Below, piece by piece: positions 56,853 through 64,000 of a DNA stretch of 64,000 nucleotides. Position 1 is the first letter of the stretch, and each line of letters starts with the position of its first letter. This DNA is from Takakia lepidozioides (lineage: Eukaryota > Streptophyta > Takakiopsida > Takakiales > Takakiaceae): the NCBI GenBank assembly GCA_030704615.1, contig CM060733.1:57596001-57660000 (forward strand), read 5' to 3'. The position numbers and the translations under genes are program-made. The notes under the pieces were generated by a model. That model was not told the origin of the DNA and did not search any database. It saw nothing but the letters and a program-made list of their open reading frames with translations.

Positions 56853-59800
56853 CTTCCAAATTCCTAGCATAAATTTCACATAACTCAATGCCTGCCACAC
56901 TCATTGCAAAGTGGAGGGAGGGTGGATAACCCATATTGATGATCTTCTGCTCACTGATTTTCCGCGAGGCATACTCACAATTAACAGAGTATAACGCTGA
57001 TGCTTCCTCCCAGATACGTGAGACAGGCTTGCGCTCCCACCTTTGGGAAACCGGATTCTTTGATTCCAAGAGAAACTGCAATCCAAAGCAGTACATCTAC
57101 TGTGAACACCCTGATAACGCTAATGACAGCAACAAACCCAGCAATCTCTCTCCCTTTGCACTGCAGACTGAGTGCGGGGTTTGAAAGAAAGAACAATTGC
57201 ATGACTACCCCTGTGACACAGGAAATTCCAAAAGAAACTGCAACCCAACCCAATCTACTGTGAACCAACCCTCATAAAAACCAACAAGAAACAAACCCAG
57301 AAATCTCTTTCTCTGCTCAGTCTGCACCCATTTCATCAACGTTTCTGTTGGTTTAAAGGCAAGCATGTTCTTGTGACTGCACTCCCATAACAGGGGCAGT
57401 GTGAACCCAGCTCAGGAAGGTTCACTATTGGCGTTCTGAGTTCCTAATAGTATAACATGCTGTTAGGATCTTGGGCTTTTCTGACCCATTCTGCGTAGTC
57501 TTCATCTTGTTCCACAGCAATATGAGTACATTCTATGGGTACTCCTTTGAATAAGCCTCTGTGAAAGCATCAAATGACAGTCTTTCACACGATTAAGAGA
57601 GGCTGGAAACAATGACAAAAACTGTGGGCTTCCATCTGCCTCCTGAAGTGTATGCACATCTATGTAGCAAGCCTTCTGCTCTTAACTATCCTTCCACTCT
57701 GATCCCAAGATCTGTACCATCCAAAACTGGATGCAGGGTCTATGGCAACAAGATCCATCAGGATACTTTTAACAGTTATATCTCACATGGATCAAAGGGA
57801 GGCTCTATGATTGGTGTGAGATTTCAGTCATGTAGCAGCTCAAATTCTGTTCTCCCCCATATTTAGCCCCTTTCCTGTCCCTACCAAGCTGGGCAGGGGG
57901 ACTATGGTGACAAGGCTGCAGCAAGCACAACCTAATGTAAGAACATCTCATACGCATCAAACAATGAAAAACAATCTGAGGGCTGACAGGAAGCTCTACA
58001 GCTGCTCTACACAAATTGCAGAGAAAATCTAGATCTGTATGCTGGTGTATGTAGGTGATCTCTTGCAGATGCTGTGCATTTATATACAACAGACCTGACA
58101 CAGTGCACACTTATTCAATACCCATCTTTGTTTTCCTAGTGTGTGCTGGTCCTTACCTTCCTGTACTTGGCTATGATGTTGTCTGGTGCCTCCTTTGAAC
58201 CGGAGTTGTATGCTGCTTGTATCTCTGGGTTCCATTGCATAAGATGGTTTTCCCATGTCGGCTTGTACTGAGTATAGTTTCCAAACTTGAAATGTGGATC
58301 CATCACCATGGAATCTGAAGATAACCAAGAAACTGCATTAGAGAGGATGGACCAAGAGCTTTTAGAACAAACTAGAAGTCCTATCTGGTTCTGACTATGC
58401 TTTTGATTGAAAGATATGAAAATTATTAGCTGAAGAGAATAAGACATTCTGGAAGATTAACTCTCTATCTGGACAATTGTGGCCCTCTGATTATTATAGA
58501 GTTTCTTTCCGCGGACGGTATAAAGTACCATTTCATTTCATTTCATTTCTCACCTACACTTGGCTAATGACATCTCTTCTCTCCCTTGAGCAATAGTTGC
58601 TTTCGGCTGCTTGCGGAGTTTTTCCCTTCTCTTGTCCAATAAGCTCTTTGGGCTTTCCGCAGACGTTATAGATTCTTTTCATTTTTATTTCTCCACTTCA
58701 GTTCTTATTTGGTCTTACTTTCTTTTGTACTGCTGTATCACATGAGGACCTCTGGACAGACCTAGAGGAGGATAACCGAGGCTGTCGGAGCCAATGCTGC
58801 CCAAATCATAAATCTGGCCAAGAATTGATTTGGAGTGATAATAAATCCTCCTATCCCTTCTTTCTTGATTGGATTTGTCCTTGTTGCTCCTCTCCTTCTT
58901 CATGTGGTGTGGCCACTTCTGTGGCTTTAAGTGGGCTGGAAGCTGCACCTGAGGATTCAGACAACAAGTGCTAAAGTAGATTCCCAAAACTGGTTTTGGT
59001 CTAGATCCTAGTTACAGAGCCCATACAACCTACTGAAACCATCAGGCGAATAGGACCAGGACTTTCCTAATGAGAATCCCACATCATGATAGGGCTTGAG
59101 TAGGATTCCATCAGTTCCTTTCTAACACTGGAGAAACAAAAGTATAACTTTCAACATACATTTTGACCTCCAGTTCACCATGGTAAACTCAGTCTGAAAC
59201 TGTCAACTCAGTCTCAAAGCATGAAGTTGAATTCAACATTACTACCTTACAGATTGTACTCATAAGACGTTGTTTGCCGTAGCCTTGTGGCCATTGACCC
59301 CGCGCCCAGTTTGAGCGGGAACAAAAGGGACAGAACCTACCTCTGTCAGGGGCTGACGTTGGTAGTAAGACTTACCTTCATATATAGAATTAATCCGGGT
59401 TTTCCAGATATCCTCTAGAAATCCCTTCACACAAGCATCAATCTGCTGTGTGTGATTTGCCCAAAAACTAGGCCTCAGGAGGGCCTGGGCTTTTGGCTCA
59501 GCCTCGAGACTTTCAAAGTTGGTAAACAGGGGTACAGGCACAATTCATAGATTTGAAGAGAGCGTCTCTTTGGTGAGAGCTTCTGTTTGCTGTTCAAAGG
59601 TAGGCTTCCTGCCCTGAGTTTAAATTACTACCTTACAGAAATGAAATGAAATGGTGCTTTATAACGTCCGCGGAAAGCTCGTAGAGCTTATGGGACAAAA
59701 TGGAAGAAAACATGAGACAGGAACAAATCCAGAAACCACAATTAATGTTCTAGCGATTGTCTAAGGGTGAAGGCCTCGTGTAGGTAGGCTGCCAAGCATT

Positions 59801-62800
59801 TTTGATCCTCATAGTGAAAGACATCAGTGAGAGTTTGGGTTCCACTGAATAAACAGTGGAATCTCCCACGGATCTCGTAGTATAGAGGGCAGTAGAAGAA
59901 GAAGTGTTCTTCAGTTTCAATTTCCTTGCTGCGCCCTATGCAAGCTGGACATAGGCGGTCCTCCCGTTGCAGGTTTTCCCATCTGCCAGTCTCTATCCGT
60001 AGGTTGTGGGAACCCACCCTGAACCGCCCCAATGCCCTCAAGAGGGAAGGAGATAAGGGTGCTGAAAGGTAATTACAGAGAAAGAGAGAGATGTCGTCAT
60101 TTATGTTTACTCCCAGCAGCCTTGCAAACATGGACAACTTGCCCCAGAAATTCAGGGGAAAGGAGGGGATGGGACAGCTGAAATTGGTTCTGACTTTCAA
60201 AAAAATGTCAAGTTGGGCATGAAGCCAAGCAGAATTCAGTCCAGAAAGTAGACCCAAGGAAGAAGGAAATGAAATGAAATGGTACTTTATAACATCCACA
60301 GGAAGCTCAAAGAGCCTATAGGACGAGGAAAGAAAGAAACAAGAAAGAGGGTGGGGCCCTCCACAAGAGAGAGGTTCTACAGACTCAAGGAAGGGGAAGA
60401 AAGAGAGTATCCACATAAGCATTACTACAAGAGGGGACAGGGGACATACACACATCCATGCATACATATGTCGATGCGTGAAACAGACCTCTTCCCCTGT
60501 TTTGCCGGCATCCAGTGCCCTTTTATATAAATCATTGAGCTCCTCCATTGTTTCTGATAGATAGCTCTTTCGTTCGGCGTCCGTGACAGTGAGAAATTCA
60601 TCCAAGTGGGCCAACAAATAGTCAGCAGCCATCGGCATTGGCGGCATGCTGTTACAGCCCCCAACCCCGCAACAATCACTTTGACCGAATTTAAAGATCC
60701 CATTGTGAGAAAGGGACACAAGAAGTTTTTACAGTCACAGGAGGCCAAGAGGGTCCCATGGGCCAGTCATCCAGAAATGAAATGATACTTAATAATGTCA
60801 ATAGCTTAAAGGACAAAGGAAGCAGGGGACAGGAAAGAATAAAATGAAATGAAATGGTACTTTACAACGTCTGCAAAAAGCTCAAAGAGCTTATGGGACA
60901 AAAGGAAACAAGAAACAAGACAATGAATACCAGCAAAGCCCTGAGTAGCAAAGCCCAACCACAGTAAGCAAGTAACTCAGAGTATATGTTGACCAAACAC
61001 AATTACACACCTGATGCTCAAATATGACATTGAATCCCATACTGGAGGAAAACTCCCCTCTTCTCACACTAGGACCCAGTCAGTCTTGACTGACTGAATC
61101 CTGTTAAGAATCAAACAATGCAGAAATAGGAAGAAGGAAACTGAATTGAGGTAGCAAATTGTGAAATGGAGCTCCTGTGTTTTTGTGTTTGCTATCTTAG
61201 TCTGCTCACCTTCCTTTGAATCGAGCTTTCAGGAATCTGCGAAAAACGGCAATCTCTAGCTCATGGGCTGGCAAATTTGAAGGTACCACCTGCCCTGAGT
61301 TACCAACCCCACCTCTTGACCTCTTCCATGCAGGTTTTTCTTCAAAATATTTTAGCACCTGCATGAAATGAGAGTTAGTTAGTACTTTGTGCAGGTTGAT
61401 GAACTTGAATGTTGCCATTTACTTTGTGCACCATCAGAAATTGTTCGAGACTGCCGTGGTTCAAGAAAGTAAATTACTGAATGTTCGATCAATTTATCAA
61501 AACTAAGTGATGGAAGTCCAGCTCATCTCTGAACCTTCACACTACAGATCTAAGCTGCAATAGTTGCTTGCCTGTTTGTTGCGACACACCCAGTAGCGGT
61601 CACCATCCAGGTCACCATTAGCAATCTCATCAACCACTGGACGGTCTCCCTGGGTCGAGAAAAAAATGGTATATTTGCTGTCCTCCACAAACGGATCAAG
61701 GCGTTCATCCCATACAGCCTCAAATGGGCGGATATCCCCCCAGTGCTTGCCCGGGTTCCTGTACACTAGAACCTTCCCATATACTTTCCCGTCACCCCTG
61801 CCAAGTGAAACCAGTCAATAGGAGTGCAAACCCTGTTTCTTTTTCCTTGTTTGGTGGGAGCAAGGAGGGGCAAATATAGCAGAGAAGACCTTCTGAACCA
61901 AAGATCTCTCTCTACATTTTCCCCTTGCAATTTATACTCTGGGACTAACTTGCAAGTGAAAAAAGTAAAAATGCAAGTAAAAACAGTCTCATGCTTCACC
62001 ACATTATGCCCAAAGCAATACACAGGTGACTTAGCAGAGGAACTTATTCATTTGGATCAGAACATAAACGCTTATGAGGCACTCCATCTCTAGGCATTGA
62101 TGTAGGCTCATTTCTTTCACCCACGGTGTGCAATCACAGTTTCTCTGCTTGTTACATAATCTTCTCCCAAAAGCTTTTTTGAGCTCTTTGCGAGTGTATA
62201 GAATTCCAGTATGTCTTTCTCCTTCTCAATGTTGTTGTAGGAGTTTCGTTTGGAATGATATCTTGGCTTACTAAGCACTTTGAGCATCCAAAGGCAGTAC
62301 CATATTGTTCTTTTCTTGATGCTGTCCAAATTGAGTGCAGTGTTTATGGCCAAAAGTCCAGGCAAGCAAAGTCCAATAAGTGAGTCTCTCTCCCCCACTG
62401 TGGACATAATAATCTCTCTTCTCCTTTCTTATCCAAGAAGAGAAAACATATTACCAGACAGGGTATAGTAAGCTTACATTGAAATCGCAACTTGATTAGG
62501 CTTCAAAAGCCCAGATGGATCAGCTGTGGCCATGAGGTAATAGGTGTCAGGAATGGGGACACAACCTTTCCTTAGATCCAACAATTTTTCCTCTGCGATC
62601 CTCTTTAAATTCTTCTGCATCTGGGGATGATTCATTGGTATACCCGCCACGAGCATTCGATACGTTTGGTCACGATATGTTTGGTCTTCAAAGTTATTCT
62701 TCACTTCTGAACGATCCCCATGCACATGTTCCCGGATAGTTGTTAGGTCTTTGACAATGCAGAGATCAAACTAGAGTTAATGTGGTGGTTTCTAAAAACA

Positions 62801-64000
62801 CGTTTGTCGATGACTCCATATCCATCGTCAGGTATTCCCCATTTAAAAACAGCTTTTACTTAGAAGAGTGTTGCACTGGTGTTATTCTGGAGGCAGAACC
62901 TTCTATCACTGGATGGGACCATGCTGGACCCTTGAGAGAATTGACAGCTCTTACCCAAGAGGACTAATTGAACAGTGTACAAGACATTCATTAGACACTT
63001 GACCTGGGGTGGGTTCGCCAACACTGAAGTGGGGTTGATTGACTTGTCCCACAATTGGTAACACATGCGTCCATGACTTCAAAAATTCTATGCACATCAG
63101 AGAATCTACCGACCTTCATAAGCAGCCTTCCGGGTGGTGATAATGTTCTGGATATCTTCTCTTCTCTTGTGGACATGATCAAGAAAGAAGGAGCCTGGGA
63201 CGCCGCATATGGTGAGTAGGGCTATCAAATCTTTTGAAAGATTCGCGTCTTTCGGCTTCCGGCTGCCATACTCAACATCATGTTACACAAGACACCAACA
63301 TCAACATCTCAAGCATATCAGACTAGGAAGAACAGATCTTTCCATCAAGTTTAGCTCTATGCACCACACCCACACATCTGATTCATACATCCTAGCTTGC
63401 ATGAAGAAACAGGCATGATCATTGGAAGTAGGAATGAACAGGTGCATCCAGTTAACAGTAAACTGGCACATGCAAATAGCAGCATAGTATTGACATACTT
63501 CGTGCAAAGGAGCTCCAGAGAATTTACAGTCGGAAACCCATCAAGCTTGGAATCTGAATCGACCTTTAGCATGGACTTTCGATAGAGGATAGTTGCCGAT
63601 GGCAGCTGAAATCCACACAAACAAGTTAAGTGGTAACCCTCGCACATCTAAAATCATCATAGCATTCTGTAGCCATGGAGTTCTCTCCAAGTTTCTTAAT
63701 GATCCGTTTGTACTTTCCCTCCCCTTCCTGAGAAGGCTCAATGATTTTTAGACGTATTGTGCCTAAGATTTGACCTTCATCTATGTCAAAAGCAAGTAGA
63801 CACCTCACAGTATCGCCTTTTGTAACACAGGCAAGCATAAGTTTTCGTTGCATGCAGTTCTACCCTCACCACCAAGCACTCAAACCAGGAAGTTTAAGGT
63901 TGAGTGATATCTGAAATATCAGAAAAAGGATGCACAGAACCAACTTATAGCCAGACATCATTGTCACCATAGACATTTCAGCAGATTTCCTGTCACTGTG
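56853..64000 (-). CDS. RNA-dependent RNA polymerase, RDR-gamma-like (5' end outside window)
   Basis: Phase-consistent exons on the minus strand: about 63,860-63,638, 63,605-63,538, about 62,760-62,478, 61,797-61,572, 61,358-61,210, 60,648-60,489, 58,948-58,762, 58,314-58,157 and 57,075-56,853. Others near 63.1 kb were not resolved. Exon 62,760-62,478 has MLVAGIPMNHPQMQKNL and CVPIPDTYYLMATADPSG. The next reads GKVLVYRNPGKHWGDIRP and ends in the catalytic loop IANGDLDGDRYWVCRN (DbDGD metal-binding site). Later exons have YFEEKPAWKR, LNDLYKRALDAGKTGEE, HSKSILGQIYDL, and EASALYSVNCEYA with FAMSVAGIELCEIYAR near the end. This is the layout of the plant RDR3/4/5 (gamma) group, whose role is poorly known; alpha-group RDRs make dsRNA for silencing. 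The intron after the catalytic exon starts with GC (CAG|GCAAGC). LINE insertions sit in introns. The frame is intact where read. Confidence 0.88.
58500..58690 (+). mobile_element. LINE-B tail fragments with ATTTC repeat (RDR intron)
   Basis: TTTCCGCGGACGGTATAAAGTACC followed by four ATTTC-type pentamers at 58,505-58,549, and a second diverged piece at 58,618-58,690. This is the same 3' end that follows the LINE-B coding part at 59.64-59.74 kb. Confidence 0.65.
59254..59623 (-). mobile_element. LINE-A copy in an RDR intron, with 16-bp target duplication
   Basis: A 370-bp 5'-truncated LINE-A flanked by perfect ATTACTACCTTACAGA at 59,238-59,253 and 59,624-59,639. The coding end is nearly identical to the 33.1 and 30.6 kb copies. 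A deletion at about 59,578 removes the cysteine cluster. Confidence 0.93.
59640..60080 (-). mobile_element. LINE-B 3' end in an RDR intron
   Basis: Minus-strand coding sequence at 60,080-59,745 (LRALGRFRVGSHNLRIETGR, then CPACIGRSKEIETEEHFFFYC) to a stop. A 3' UTR with CCCATAAGCTC...TTTCCGCGGACGTTATAAAG follows, ending in ATTTC pentamers at 59,640-59,655. This copy shows what the true LINE-B 3' end looks like. Confidence 0.88.
60264..60340 (-). mobile_element. LINE-B tail-only copy
   Basis: GAAATGAAATGAAATGGTACTTTATAACATCC and the following AGCTCAAAGAGCCTATAGGAC correspond to the last ~75 bp of LINE-B. It lies in the RDR intron. Confidence 0.75.
60774..60905 (-). mobile_element. Two tandem LINE-B tail-only copies
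   Basis: One diverged tail at 60,774-60,820 and a better one at 60,840-60,905 (GAAATGAAATGGTACTTTAC, then AACGTCTGCAAAAAGC). Both start with the pentamer repeat and are in the same orientation, in the next RDR intron. Confidence 0.7.

Overview
The window is nuclear DNA of a streptophyte (land plant or charophyte-grade alga; species not determined). The reasons are a P-class PPR gene, a plant-type RNA-dependent RNA polymerase, GT-AG introns throughout, and a typical plant transposon set: CACTA TNP2, Ty3/gypsy, LINEs, a TRIM and a MITE. A run of 500 Ns marks a scaffold gap.

Layout. 0.6-3.0 kb: a cluster of AGTCTG-core repeats. 4.6-10 kb (-): a spliced gene joining a CACTA-type accessory domain (Transposase_24-like) to an FCP1-like HAD phosphatase domain, with nested LINE debris in an upstream intron. 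11.8-14.35 kb (+): a broken TNP2 transposase. 15.1-20 kb (-): a multi-exon gene whose C-terminal half has the motif order of beta-class amino-methyltransferases (IV, then I) with degenerate catalytic motifs; two of its introns or flanks carry hairpin repeat arrays. 23.7-31.9 kb (+): a complete six-exon VPS25 gene (ESCRT-II). Its last intron holds a nearly full-length LINE, which itself contains a 365-bp TRIM whose LTRs carry a tRNA-like Pol III promoter. 33.1-37.7 kb: nested LINE copies (one with an internal inversion) and a 264-bp MITE. 38.4-40.7 kb (-): a two-exon PPR gene. 41.4-42.9 kb (+): a HIT-family hydrolase gene with a one-base frameshift. 43.5-44.06 kb (+): an F-box exon. 45.9-46.5 kb: another LINE. 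47.1-55.9 kb (-): a decayed Ty3/gypsy element. 56.85-64 kb (-): an RDR-gamma-like RNA polymerase gene running off the window, with LINE insertions in its introns.

How it fits together. The host genes (VPS25, PPR, HIT, F-box, RDR) are separate housekeeping or regulatory functions, not an operon. Most remaining sequence is layered mobile DNA. One LINE family (called LINE-A here) dominates. Its 3' end always reads toward TCTTATGAGTAC, and every copy whose target duplication I could define has AGA at the 3' junction, often inside GA/TC microsatellites. This explains the local clustering and re-insertion. A second LINE family (LINE-B) ends in ATTTC pentamers. The points most worth following up are the tRNA-bearing TRIM, the transposon-phosphatase fusion, the degenerate methyltransferase-like gene with its intronic hairpin arrays, and the LINE-A target preference.
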